From: Opitutaceae bacterium EW11
Lineage (GTDB): Bacteria; Verrucomicrobiota; Verrucomicrobiia; Opitutales; Opitutaceae
Length of the DNA: 64,000 nucleotides
Assembly: GCA_003054665.1 (NCBI GenBank)
Contig: QAYY01000014.1
Span: 93,152-157,151 of the forward strand
Direction of reading: 5' to 3'
Part shown: positions 17,524 through 26,063 of the stretch, piece by piece
Numbering within the stretch: the stretch's first letter is position 1
Layout: each line of letters starts with the position of its first letter
Made by a program: the position numbers and the translations under genes
The notes under the pieces: model-generated
Told to the model about the DNA's origin: nothing
What the model saw: only the letters and a program-made list of their open reading frames with translations
Database searches by the model: none

Positions 17524-20286
17524 ATGCACTTTTCTTCGCATTCCACGGTTCGCTTCCTGAAAGCGGCCGTCCTTTTCGTCTCTGCGGCCCTCGGTCAGGC
17601 GACATTCGCGCTCTCGCCGGGCGATGTCGTCATTGTCGGCCGCACAAACAACACGTCTCCCGACGCGTTCGCCATCGTTCCGCTCGTCGACCTTCCCTCC
17701 GGCACTACGATCTACTTCACCGACAACGGATGGACTGGCGCGCAGTTTCGCGGCGCTTCTGCGACCGACGGCAATGGCAATGAAGACCTGACGAAGTTCA
17801 CCGCACTTTCGACTATCCCCGCCGGCACGATCATCCGGACGGGCACCACGTCCGCCTCGTACGCGTGGACAACCTCCGGGACGATCCCCGGCGTATCCAC
17901 CGCCTACGCGATGCTGGCGCTCGCGACCGCCGGTGATCAGATCTACGCCTTCGAAGGTCCCACGAACAACCCGCTCCTGTCGCCGACGACCCACTTATTC
18001 GTGCTCGACGACACCAATCAGTTCGAGAACGCGACGAGCTCCAACTCGGGAGGAATTCCGCCCGGCCTGAGCCAGGGAACCACAGCAGTCACGGTCAACG
18101 CTGCGACCGGCGGCACGATCAGCGTCAACCCAAACCTTCTTTCGGCCAGCAACGACCGCGCGGGATGGCTCGCCGTGTTCGGGAACCCGGCAAATTGGGT
18201 GACGCAAGCGGGTTCTCTCCCCGCCGGTAGCATCACCGTCTCGCAAGGTGGGCTGCCGCTTGTCTCCATCTCCGCGCCGGATTCCACCGCCGCTGAAGCC
18301 GCCCTCGATCCCGCGACGTATCGTATCGAGCGAACCGGTGATATGAGCGCCGGCCTGTCTGTGAATTTCTCCGTCGGCGGCACCGCTTCGCTCGCCTCAG
18401 ACTACACCCTCTCCACTGCCAGTCCCGTCGTCATCCCCGCCGGGGCTTCCTTCATCGATGTCACGCTGACGCCGATCGACGACGCGGAGATCGAGGGCGA
18501 CGAAACCGCCACCATCACGTTGCAGAGCGGCGCCGGCTACACGCCCGGGGCGACACCCGCCGCGTCTATCACGCTGGTGGACGACGACGCGCCGGACTCC
18601 GGCGTCACCTTGATTCATCAGATTCAAGGCTCCACCGACACCAGTCCGATGGCCGGCTCCGCCGTGACGATCGAAGCGGTGGTCACCGGAGTCTTTCCGG
18701 GAATGGGCGGCTTCTTTGTCCAGGAGGAGGATTCGGATGCCGACTCCAACCCCGAGACGTCCGAAGGCCTTTTCGTCTACAGCAACCTGGGGGCGTCGCT
18801 CACGACCGGCGATCTGGTGCGCGTCAGCGGCACCGTCACGGAATACAACGGGCTGACCGAACTCAGTCCGGTCGCCAGCGTTAGCAAGCTCGGGACCGCA
18901 CCCCTGCCCGCAGCCTCCTCCGTCGCGCTGCCCCAGGCCAGCTCACTCGCCTTCGAACGTTTCGAGGGCATGCGGGTGGCCTTCCCCCAGACCTTGTACG
19001 TCACGGACACGTCGGGCCTTTTCCAATACGGAGAAATCGCGGTTTCCGCGGGCGGACTCCTCGCCACCCCGACCAATGTCGTCGCCCCCGGCGCCGCCGC
19101 CAACGCCCTTCAGGCAAGCAACAATCTGAACCAACTGGTGATCGACGACTCCACCAATGCCGCCTATCCGGACCCGACGCCGCACCTCTTCGGGGCGGAG
19201 AACACCCTGCGGCTCGGAGACACCGTAACGAACGCGGAGGGAATCCTTTCGTATCAGTTCGGCAGTTACGCACTGCGGAGCGCGAACCCGCTCGCCTTCG
19301 TTCGGGCCAACCCGCGCCCGGCTCCGCCGAACTTCGGTCGCACCCTCCGGATCGTTTCGTCCAACGTGCTGAACTACTTCAACGGCGACGGCATGGGCGG
19401 AGGCTTTCCCACCTCGCGCGGCGCCGATACCGCCGCTGAGTTCGCCCGGCAGCGCGCACACATTCTCTCCGCGCTGACGCAGCTCAACGCCGATATCATA
19501 GGTCTGCTCGAACTGGAGAACGACGGCTTTGGCCCGACGAGCGCCATCCAGGATCTGGTCAACGGGCTCAACGCCGCCGCGCCCGCCGGCGTGACCTACT
19601 CCCCGATCGTCGTCCCTGCGCCGATCGGTACGGACCTCATCACTTGCGGGTACATTTACCGCAAGAACACCGTGCAGCCGGTCGGCGCCGCGGCAGTCAA
19701 CATGTCCAACGTGTTCGATCGTCCCCCGATCGCGCAGACCTGGCGCGCGGCCAACGGCGAGTTGTTCACCACCGTGATCAACCACTTCAAATCGAAGCTG
19801 CCGTCCGGCGCTACCGGCGCCGACACCGACCAGGGCGACGGACAAGGAGCCTGGAACGCCCGCCGTGTGAGACAGGCCGCCGCGCTCACCGCGTGGCTCG
19901 CGACCAAGCCGACCGGATCCAGCGATCCCGATGTGTTGATCATCGGCGATCTCAACTCCTACGCGATGGAAGACCCTGTGACCGCCATCCGCGACGCCGG
20001 CTACGTGGACCTGATGCGCACCTTCGAGGGCGTGGGCGGTTACTCGTACGCGTACGACGGCCAAGTCGGACATCTGGACCATGCTTTGGCCAGCGATAGT
20101 TTCTACCGGCAGGTCGTCGGTGCCGACACCTGGCACAACAACGCGGCCGAGCCGGACCTCCTCGACTACAACCTCGAGAAGAAGTCCGCGGCCCAGCAGA
20201 CGCTCAACAGCGGCACCACTCCTTGGCGCGCCTCGGACCACGATCCTGTAGTGATCGGCTTCAAACCCGGTCGCCCCCTTCGCTAG
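17524..20286 (+). CDS. Large secreted nuclease (ExeM/NucH-type)
   Basis: A 920-residue exported protein with a signal peptide (residues about 1-30, ending FAL). Domains in order: an N-terminal beta module (30-240; SPGDVVIVGRTNNTSPDAFA), a Calx-beta module (about 245-350; DDAEIEGDETATITLQ), an OB-fold module typical of ExeM-like nucleases (about 360-560), and a C-terminal endonuclease/exonuclease/phosphatase domain (about 600-915). That last domain has SSNVLNYF, LLELENDGFG (metal-binding Glu), VINHFKSK, IIGDLNSY (Asp/Asn) and ASDHDPVVI (catalytic Asp-His). The whole catalytic set is present. The likely role is to degrade extracellular DNA for nutrients or in biofilm. It has no PEP-CTERM tail of its own but follows a gene that does. 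Confidence 0.88.
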   Translation: MHFSSHSTVRFLKAAVLFVSAALGQATFALSPGDVVIVGRTNNTSPDAFAIVPLVDLPSGTTIYFTDNGWTGAQFRGASATDGNGNEDLTKFTALSTIPAGTIIRTGTTSASYAWTTSGTIPGVSTAYAMLALATAGDQIYAFEGPTNNPLLSPTTHLFVLDDTNQFENATSSNSGGIPPGLSQGTTAVTVNAATGGTISVNPNLLSASNDRAGWLAVFGNPANWVTQAGSLPAGSITVSQGGLPLVSISAPDSTAAEAALDPATYRIERTGDMSAGLSVNFSVGGTASLASDYTLSTASPVVIPAGASFIDVTLTPIDDAEIEGDETATITLQSGAGYTPGATPAASITLVDDDAPDSGVTLIHQIQGSTDTSPMAGSAVTIEAVVTGVFPGMGGFFVQEEDSDADSNPETSEGLFVYSNLGASLTTGDLVRVSGTVTEYNGLTELSPVASVSKLGTAPLPAASSVALPQASSLAFERFEGMRVAFPQTLYVTDTSGLFQYGEIAVSAGGLLATPTNVVAPGAAANALQASNNLNQLVIDDSTNAAYPDPTPHLFGAENTLRLGDTVTNAEGILSYQFGSYALRSANPLAFVRANPRPAPPNFGRTLRIVSSNVLNYFNGDGMGGGFPTSRGADTAAEFARQRAHILSALTQLNADIIGLLELENDGFGPTSAIQDLVNGLNAAAPAGVTYSPIVVPAPIGTDLITCGYIYRKNTVQPVGAAAVNMSNVFDRPPIAQTWRAANGELFTTVINHFKSKLPSGATGADTDQGDGQGAWNARRVRQAAALTAWLATKPTGSSDPDVLIIGDLNSYAMEDPVTAIRDAGYVDLMRTFEGVGGYSYAYDGQVGHLDHALASDSFYRQVVGADTWHNNAAEPDLLDYNLEKKSAAQQTLNSGTTPWRASDHDPVVIGFKPGRPLR

Positions 20287-20659
20287 TCCAGGTCAAAGTC
20301 GGGCTTTGTCACCGGCGCGTACCTCGACTGACTCCGCAACGTCACGAATCGCCGGTGCCAATCTGCTCGACAACGTAAACGTTCCGCAAGCGGCCAAGTA
20401 ACGCCTGTACCCGAGGGTCCTTGGCCGTTTGCACGGGGCATTCTGGGCGCGGCCACAGACGCTCCCCGTCGGCGATGGATGAAAAACGCATATTTCGTTC
20501 AGCCCATCCGCTTATCAAATAGCGCGCCTCGTCAAAACGCATGCCCCGAGTGTCCTCGTTTACTAGACAATCTGAAGGGACAAACGCCACCGTTCCCTTG
20601 GTCAAGCCCTCAAAGACGGAGCCGCGCTGTCCGTCAATCACCCATTGCAGTGCATTCAC
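20287..20659. other. Non-coding stretch
   Basis: No gene I can support. A 114-codon minus-strand frame exists at 20342-20686, but it runs into the repeated xre segment antisense and shows no family features. Confidence 0.45.
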
Positions 20660-20929
20660 GTGAAACGAGCTGCACAACGAGGTCATAATAGCCTAGGCTG
20701 GCGCATCCGGGAAGCGCGCGTCCGTCACCGCGCAGGGATCTCACAGGCGGATCTCGCGGCTCGGCTCACGGTGCGAGGGGTTCCGTTCGATCGGGCGTCC
20801 ATTACTCGCCTAGAGAACGGGAAACGTTACCTGCGTGACTACGAGATTTGCGCGATCGCATCGGTGCTCAGGGTGTCGGTGGCTTGGCTCTTCCGAGAAA
20901 CAACCGCCCCGAAGCCCGTGCGGCGCTAG
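20660..20929 (+). CDS. XRE-family regulator, second copy
   Basis: An 89-residue XRE-type DNA-binding protein, nearly the same as the one at 4091-4360 (for example ISQADLAARL for MTQADLAARL, ITRLENGKRYLRD for ITRVENGKRYLRD). Start GTG 20660 matches TTG 4091 of the first copy; the homology begins exactly there. The open frame is intact, so the protein may be made, but the dyads found in front of copy 1 are absent and the downstream partner gene is cut. It may now be an orphan regulator able to bind the operators at 4026-4088. Confidence 0.75.
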   Translation: MKRAAQRGHNSLGWRIREARVRHRAGISQADLAARLTVRGVPFDRASITRLENGKRYLRDYEICAIASVLRVSVAWLFRETTAPKPVRR

Positions 20930-21171
20930 CGTCGGTGATTTCCCACCTTTGGCGGATTCCAGGCGGAGCGGGTCTGGCATCGTCGGATCGATGAACCGAA
21001 GCTCGTCGAATCCACCACCTAACGACGCCACCTCGCCAGCTGCCCGACTGGAGCAGCATATACGGTCAAAGTCATGCCTCGCGTACATAGAGAAGCTGAG
21101 GGACCGTGAGCATGCCTTCGTCACCTTCTCCATTTACGGAGCACCGAAGACGAACGATCTCTTTGTTTGCC
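20661..21171 (+). repeat. Direct repeat, copy 2 (xre segment)
   Basis: Counterpart of 4092-4603 in the same orientation, about 16.6 kb away. The match ends at CTCTTTGTTTGCC (21159-21171), after which the sequence is araC-coding DNA on the other strand. The sharp edge indicates an old insertion or recombination join. Confidence 0.85.
20991..21171 (+). pseudogene. Truncated copy of the xre-linked hypothetical gene
   Basis: Starts with MNRSSSNPPPNDAT, matching MSQSSSNPPPNDAT of the gene at 4423, and follows it for about 60 codons up to the segment border. The frame then continues by chance through antisense araC sequence to a stop at 21278. The C-terminal half of the family is missing, so this is a fragment. 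Confidence 0.8.
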
Positions 21172-22165
21172 GCCCGGCTGTATCTTCTCTCCCAGCAGAT
21201 TTGGCGCTGGTCTTGCTGCGCTGCCCGCGCCGGATAGCGCCTGGAGCCGTGCCGATGTATCGCTTGAACGCGCGATGAAACGCAGCCTCCGACTCGTAGC
21301 CCAGGCGGCTCGCGAGTGCGGATATGGGCGTGTCCTCTTCTTTCAACCAGATGATCGCAAGCTGCATTCTCCATCGGGTCACATAGTGCATCGCCGGCTC
21401 GCCTACTATTTCGGTGAAGGTGGCCGCGAACGCAGAGCGCGACATCGCCGCTTCCGCGGCAAGCGATTCGAGGCTCCAGTCGCGCGCAGGGTCGCGATGC
21501 ACCAGCGAGAGCACCCGGCCAATCTGTCGATGCTGCAGGGCTCCCAACCATCCCCGTTGGCCGCCGGGATCGCGTTCGATCCAAGCCCGTAATGTCTGAA
21601 TGACGAGAATGTCGGCGAGCCGGGTGATCACCGCTTCAGCGCCTGGACGCAGGGTCTCGGCTTCGGCTGCCATGAAACGCAAGGTACTGTTGATCCACTC
21701 CATGTGGCGTGAGCTCGATCTTGGAATGTGAATCAACTTCGGCAGGAGCCTTACGAGCTGCCCAGCGGCCGGATGATCGAACCGCACGGCACCGCAAATC
21801 ATGCTGGTCGGAGCGCCACCTCCGCCAAGCCGGAGAATATCGTAGCGGTCACTGACGCTTTCGCGGGGCGAATCGAACAACTTCGTTCCGAACGCGCCAG
21901 CACCACTGCCGATCCGGTGCCCTTCCCCGTGCGGCACCAACACGAGATCCCCGACCTCCAACGAGCACGGCGCGGCGCCGTTGACCTCCAGCCTGCAACG
22001 GCCCGACGTGACGAGGTGAAACATCATTGAGCCTTTTATGGCTGGGAGGAACAACCCCCAGGGCGCACTGAACTCCGAGCGCGTGTAGAAAATGCCGTTC
22101 ATGCGGAAGAGGTGCAGCGCCTCTCCGAGCGGATCCACGCACGTCCATATAGTCTCCGAGTTCAC
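21134..22165 (-). CDS. AraC-family regulator with altered C-terminus
   Basis: A 343-residue regulator. The N-terminal cupin domain (FSAPWGLFLPAIKGSMMFHL, later LEVGDLVLVPHGEGHRI) should sense a small effector. The C-terminal double helix-turn-helix binds DNA (WSLESLAAEAAMSRSAFAAT, ISALASRLGYESEAAFHRAF, YIGTAPGAIRR). GTG 22165 is used because the cupin part begins just after it; ATG 22243 is an alternative. It is divergent from the nmrA-type gene and probably regulates it. The last 12 residues (RQTKRSFVFGAP) are encoded by the duplicated xre segment (21137-21171), so the original 3' end was replaced. The DNA-binding domain itself is complete. Confidence 0.82.
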   Translation of the reverse strand: MNSETIWTCVDPLGEALHLFRMNGIFYTRSEFSAPWGLFLPAIKGSMMFHLVTSGRCRLEVNGAAPCSLEVGDLVLVPHGEGHRIGSGAGAFGTKLFDSPRESVSDRYDILRLGGGGAPTSMICGAVRFDHPAAGQLVRLLPKLIHIPRSSSRHMEWINSTLRFMAAEAETLRPGAEAVITRLADILVIQTLRAWIERDPGGQRGWLGALQHRQIGRVLSLVHRDPARDWSLESLAAEAAMSRSAFAATFTEIVGEPAMHYVTRWRMQLAIIWLKEEDTPISALASRLGYESEAAFHRAFKRYIGTAPGAIRRGQRSKTSAKSAGREDTAGRQTKRSFVFGAP

Positions 22166-22345
22166 ACCGCCAACATCCGCGGGTTTTCGCGGATCGCGAG
22201 CCGGCTGGAGACGAATGAGCAAGAAACCGAGATGCCCGGTCATTGTGAGCGCTCCGTCACGGCGATAGACTCACGGCACAGTTCGCGTTCAGCGGACCAA
22301 AATCAATCAAGCCAACAACCGAGCCCTCTGGGGCCGCACAGAAAC

Positions 22346-23176
22346 ATGAATACAATGAAAACCTTGGTTATCGGCGGCACGGGAAAAACCGGCCGCCGAG
22401 TGGCGGCGAAACTGAAGGAACGCGGTGTTCCCGTGAGGATCGGCTCGCGCTCGTCGACGCCGCCCTTCGACTGGCAGAACGAGTCCGGTTGGTCGTCGGC
22501 GCTGCGCGATATGCAGGCCGTCTATATCGCCTACGCTCCCGATATCGCTGTTCCCGGCGCGGTGGCCACCCTGCGCAGATTGGTCGCGGCGGCGAAACGC
22601 GAAAAGATACAACGGCTGGTGCTGCTGTCTGGTCGCGGCGAAGAGGAGGCGCAGGCAGCCGAGCGCGTGATCCAGGAGTCGGGCCTTGAATGGACGATCG
22701 TGCGGGCGAGTTGGTTTGCCCAGAATTTCAGCGAGGGTTTCCTTCTCGACCTCGCCCGCGCGGGAGAAATCGTGCTGCCGGCGGGCAGTGTCGGCGAACC
22801 GTTCGTCGATACGGACGACATTGCGGATGTCGCCGTCGCAGCGCTCACCGAAGACCGCCATGTCGGCCAGCTCTATGAAGTGACGGGCCCGCGCCTGCTC
22901 ACCTTCTCCGAAGCCGTAGCGGAAATCGCCCGCGCTGCAGGCCGGGACATCCGCTACGTCCAGGTACCAGCTGAGGCGTTCTCAGCGGCGATGCTCCAAC
23001 AGGGCGTTCCTGCCGACGTCATCTGGTTGCTGGATTACCTGTTCAACACCGTGCTCGACGGTCGGAACGCGAGCGTGACCGACGGCGTGCAGCGCGCACT
23101 CGGACGAGCGCCGCGGGACTTCGCGGAATACGCCCGGCAAACGGCCGCCACCGGCGTTTGGTCCGTCGCCACCTGA
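22346..23176 (+). CDS. NmrA-like NAD(P)-binding oxidoreductase
   Basis: A 276-residue atypical short-chain dehydrogenase of the NmrA/NAD(P)H:quinone oxidoreductase-like group. The Rossmann start VIGGTGKTGRRVAAKL carries the GxxGxxG dinucleotide-binding motif at residues about 9-14. RLVLLSGRGEEE and WTIVRASWFAQNFSEGFLLD are the usual substrate-side segments. The Tyr-x3-Lys pair of classical members is not evident, so it may sense NADP(H) or act on quinones. ATG 22346 is chosen so the Rossmann strand begins at the N-terminus. It is followed after 12 bp by the DUF1772 gene and then a cytochrome c gene. AraC lies divergent. Confidence 0.85.
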   Translation: MNTMKTLVIGGTGKTGRRVAAKLKERGVPVRIGSRSSTPPFDWQNESGWSSALRDMQAVYIAYAPDIAVPGAVATLRRLVAAAKREKIQRLVLLSGRGEEEAQAAERVIQESGLEWTIVRASWFAQNFSEGFLLDLARAGEIVLPAGSVGEPFVDTDDIADVAVAALTEDRHVGQLYEVTGPRLLTFSEAVAEIARAAGRDIRYVQVPAEAFSAAMLQQGVPADVIWLLDYLFNTVLDGRNASVTDGVQRALGRAPRDFAEYARQTAATGVWSVAT

Positions 23177-23188
23177 ACGGAACGCATC

Positions 23189-23710
23189 GTGAAGACTCCG
23201 TTTATGGACTCCTACGTGCAACCCGCGCTCGTTCTCACGTCCACGGTCGGCTGTGGTTTGATGGCGGGAACGTTCTTCGCGTTTTCCGCCTTCGTGACGC
23301 GCGCCCTCGCCTCTCTGCCAGCCCCGCAAGGCATCGCAGCGTTTCAATCGATCAACACTACGGTTCTCAACCCCGTGTTTCTCGGAGTATTCCTCGGCAC
23401 GGCCGGATTGTGCATCGCGCTCGGTATCCACTCGGTGTCGTCGTGGTCCCGACCGGACGCAGCGTGGTTGCTCGGCGGTTCCCTGCTTTATCTCCTCGGC
23501 AACGTCGTTGTCACCGGAGTCGGCAACGTGCCCCTCAACGATGCCCTTGCCGCTGTAGATCCGGCCAGTGCGGAAGCGGCCAAGGTCTGGCGCGACTTCC
23601 TCGCCTCATGGCCGGGCTGGAACCATGTGCGCACGGTGACCGCCACAGCGGCGATGGCCGCGTTCATGGTTGGTCTGATCCTTTCCCGCGCTCACGACGT
23701 CGCTCTCTGA
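23189..23710 (+). CDS. DUF1772 membrane protein
   Basis: A 173-residue integral membrane protein of the DUF1772 (anthrone-oxygenase-like) family with four predicted membrane segments: about 10-35 (LVLTSTVGCGLMAGTFFAFS), 62-82, 90-112 (WLLGGSLLYLLGNVVVTGVG) and 145-166. The family hallmark GTFFAFS and the N-V-P-L-N loop (GNVPLNDAL) are visible. The start is GTG 23189; an ATG five codons later is possible. It sits between the nmrA-type gene (12 bp) and the cytochrome c gene (2 bp), so all three are probably one operon for a redox function. The substrate is unknown. Confidence 0.8.
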   Translation: MKTPFMDSYVQPALVLTSTVGCGLMAGTFFAFSAFVTRALASLPAPQGIAAFQSINTTVLNPVFLGVFLGTAGLCIALGIHSVSSWSRPDAAWLLGGSLLYLLGNVVVTGVGNVPLNDALAAVDPASAEAAKVWRDFLASWPGWNHVRTVTATAAMAAFMVGLILSRAHDVAL

Positions 23711-23712
23711 CC

Positions 23713-24195
23713 ATGCAGGCTCCAACAAGCGTATCTGTATTGGCCTTACGCGAACGCAGCGGCCTTCACCTGCTGATCCTTGGCTTGTTTCTGCTCGCCT
23801 CCAGCCTGGCCCACGCAACCCCGGGGGCCGCGCATGTGGCCGGGCCGACGAGCCGCGGAGCACTGCCAACGGACATCACTCCCGTCACCATCGCAGAGGG
23901 GCGAAACATCTTCCATGGTGTCGGCAATTGCTACCAGTGCCACGGCAAGAACGGCACCGGCACCTTCTGGGCTCCTGCATTGAACGATGCCGAACATGTT
24001 CACCTCGTTTCGGCCAGTTTCGATGAAATCGAAAATCGGATACGCACGGGGGTTCCGAAGCCGAAACGTCACCTCGCCGCCATGCCGCCTCTCGGCGGAG
24101 CCGATCTCACCGAATCACAGCTACGCGCAGTTGCCGCTTACGTCTTCAGCATCGATCGAAGCCACAGCCGTGGAGAGTTGGGAGCAACGCGCTGA
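23713..24195 (+). CDS. Exported c-type cytochrome
   Basis: A 160-residue protein with an N-terminal signal or anchor segment (LHLLILGLFLLASSLAHA) and one cytochrome c domain. The heme-binding motif is CYQCH at about residues 76-80, and the distal Met ligand is probably in AAMPPLGGADLTESQLRAVA. It should carry electrons in the periplasm. It begins 2 bp after the DUF1772 stop, so it is co-transcribed with it and the nmrA-type gene, suggesting a short electron-transfer pathway. It converges on the reductase gene at 24225. Confidence 0.85.
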   Translation: MQAPTSVSVLALRERSGLHLLILGLFLLASSLAHATPGAAHVAGPTSRGALPTDITPVTIAEGRNIFHGVGNCYQCHGKNGTGTFWAPALNDAEHVHLVSASFDEIENRIRTGVPKPKRHLAAMPPLGGADLTESQLRAVAAYVFSIDRSHSRGELGATR

Positions 24196-24224
24196 AAGCT
24201 CCGATGCTGTGCTGACGACGATCC

Positions 24225-24794
24225 TCAGGCCCGGAGCGATCCGACGTGCCGATACGTGTTGATCAGCAAACCCGTGGGCGTGCCTTTCGTGTCGACAAGA
24301 GCGAATGCCCGCGCACTAGCGCTGTCCGACAGCACGCGTTTGCCGCGTCCAAGCAAGACGGGGTAAATTATCAGCACCAATTCGTCGACCAGGCCGCGAT
24401 CGAGCAGGGGTGATGTCACCGTCGAACTGCCCCATATAATCAGATCCGGACCCTCTTCTGATTTGAGACGCCGAACGCCTTCAATGACGTCCGATCCCAA
24501 ACCGTTCGCCGGCCCCCACTCCAGGCTGTCCGGGCGGTGGGTGGCAACGTACTTCGTTGCGGAATTGAGAGCGTCGGCCATGGGGCTTCTCCCCGCGTTG
24601 GGCCAGTAAGCGGACCAGGCATCATAGGTGCGGCGGCCCAGCAGCAGATCGAAGCGCGGGCCCTGAGCACCCAGAACGGCCTTCAATCCCTCAGGGCTGC
24701 GATAGGGAGCCGTCCATGCGCCATAGGCATAGTCGCCCTCGTGCTCGACGACTCCGTCGAGAGAGATGTGTTCGAAGATTCTGAGCTTTCTCAT
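24225..24794 (-). CDS. Dihydrofolate reductase-like (RibD_C) protein
   Basis: A 189-residue cytoplasmic oxidoreductase of the RibD C-terminal/dihydrofolate reductase superfamily. The first strand LRIFEHISLDGVVE, the LLLGRRTYDAWSAYWP segment and the NADPH-site strand GPDLIIWGSSTVTSPLLDRG are the conserved parts, ending with DELVLIIYPVLLGRGKRV. ATG 24794 puts the first beta strand at residue 3; the open frame upstream is not protein-like. The real substrate is unknown; many such stand-alone proteins are annotated only by fold. A second member lies at 30279. Confidence 0.88.
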   Translation of the reverse strand: MRKLRIFEHISLDGVVEHEGDYAYGAWTAPYRSPEGLKAVLGAQGPRFDLLLGRRTYDAWSAYWPNAGRSPMADALNSATKYVATHRPDSLEWGPANGLGSDVIEGVRRLKSEEGPDLIIWGSSTVTSPLLDRGLVDELVLIIYPVLLGRGKRVLSDSASARAFALVDTKGTPTGLLINTYRHVGSLRA

Positions 24795-25035
24795 GTGCGT
24801 TCTCGGTTGTGGTGAAGGTTGTATTTCAACACTCCAACGAACGAAGAACGTCGTTTCGGACATGCTGGCGCGCTATGCGCATCCCCCGCGTCCAACGAAT
24901 ACGATCAGGGTAACGTAGGAAACAGACGGGCGAGCTCTCTCGTTCGATTTGTTTGTCATCGATGCGGCCTGCTGCCGCCCTCTCCGAGCCGCCGGCCGCT
25001 ACACCACTTCCTCACCCGCGCGTGCGACGGACCTC

Positions 25036-25953
25036 TCAGAGGCTCTCAACTTCTCTTCCGAAAAACTGTGCGAGTTCCTCGGCTGTCGGCTGAGGAAGCT
25101 CTTCGGGAAAGAAATGCCCGGCTTGGACCGCGTGTCCGCACACGTTGGCGGCCCACGTGCGCCAGATCTCCAACGGGCCGCCGTCGGCGGCGTACCACGT
25201 GTGCAGCGGGCCGTGAGCGCTCCACAACACGAGCAGAGGCGCCGTGATACGACGCCCACTGGCTAGCGCTTCGCGATCGTGTTCACGGTCGACCGTGGCA
25301 GCGGCGCGATACTCCTGGCATATCGCGTGAGCTTGCGCGGGGTCGCGCAGCGCTTCGACGTACGCCGCGCGAATCTCCGGAGGGAAGGCCGCGCCCGCCG
25401 ACCCCCAACCTTCGAGGGCACCCTGCACGATCGCGTCGGCGGTCGCCGTGAGGATGCGTTCGGGCAGTGGTTCGTCTTGCGCAAGCAATGACCACGGCCA
25501 GAACGCCGTCGCGAATCGCGCGTCCGCCCGCGCCCAGGCCGTTTCGGTTGGCACAATGTCGAGCACCGCCAAACGTTCGACGCGTTCAGGATGGTCCAAC
25601 GCGAGCCGATACGCCACGCGCCCGCCGCGATCGTGGCCGGCGATCGAGAACCTGGCGAACCCAAGGTGCTCCATCACTGCGATCATATCGCGAGCGAACG
25701 CGCGCTTGCTGTATCGGCTGGTGTTCTGCGCGGAAGACGAGGCTTTGCTCCGGCCGTAGCCAGGGAGGTCGGCGAGCACGACGGTGAAGTGCTGCGCCAG
25801 GATGGGCGCAATCCGGTGCCACATGAGATGGTTTTCGGGAAAACCGTGCAGCAGCAGCACCGCGGGGCCGCGTCCGCCCGAGCGAGCGAAAATGACCGCG
25901 TCACCCGTATCGATCTCAGCAGCGGTGAAGTCGTCTAGTAGTGCAGATGGCAT
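25036..25953 (-). CDS. Alpha/beta hydrolase (haloacetate dehalogenase-like)
   Basis: A 305-residue alpha/beta hydrolase. The oxyanion-hole motif is LLLHGFPENHLMWHRI, the strand LADLPGYGRSKAS carries the usual early Asp, and the nucleophile elbow is GHDRGGRVAYRLAL, where Asp rather than Ser is the nucleophile, as in epoxide hydrolases and haloacetate dehalogenases. The closing His is in CGHAVQAGHFFPEE near the C-terminus. ATG 25953 is preferred to a start 15 bp upstream because the fold begins soon after. It has no signal peptide and is a single gene without obvious partners. Confidence 0.85.
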   Translation of the reverse strand: MPSALLDDFTAAEIDTGDAVIFARSGGRGPAVLLLHGFPENHLMWHRIAPILAQHFTVVLADLPGYGRSKASSSAQNTSRYSKRAFARDMIAVMEHLGFARFSIAGHDRGGRVAYRLALDHPERVERLAVLDIVPTETAWARADARFATAFWPWSLLAQDEPLPERILTATADAIVQGALEGWGSAGAAFPPEIRAAYVEALRDPAQAHAICQEYRAAATVDREHDREALASGRRITAPLLVLWSAHGPLHTWYAADGGPLEIWRTWAANVCGHAVQAGHFFPEELPQPTAEELAQFFGREVESL

Positions 25954-26063
25954 TACGCAAAAGAACACGGGGCGTCGGGCTGGTTCCGCGGCCGACGGCC
26001 GACACTCCTTGCGGGTCCGCCCAGCGACGTTCCGCTGTTTCCGCTACCGTATGGTAGGTACGC

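Noticed and set aside
18943..20241. A 432-codon open frame on the minus strand
   Set aside because: Antisense to the secreted nuclease; composition (Val/Arg/Gly rich) is that of a reversed GC-rich gene and no motif is visible.
20342..20686. A 114-codon minus-strand frame
   Set aside because: Runs antisense into the duplicated xre segment and shows no recognisable domain.
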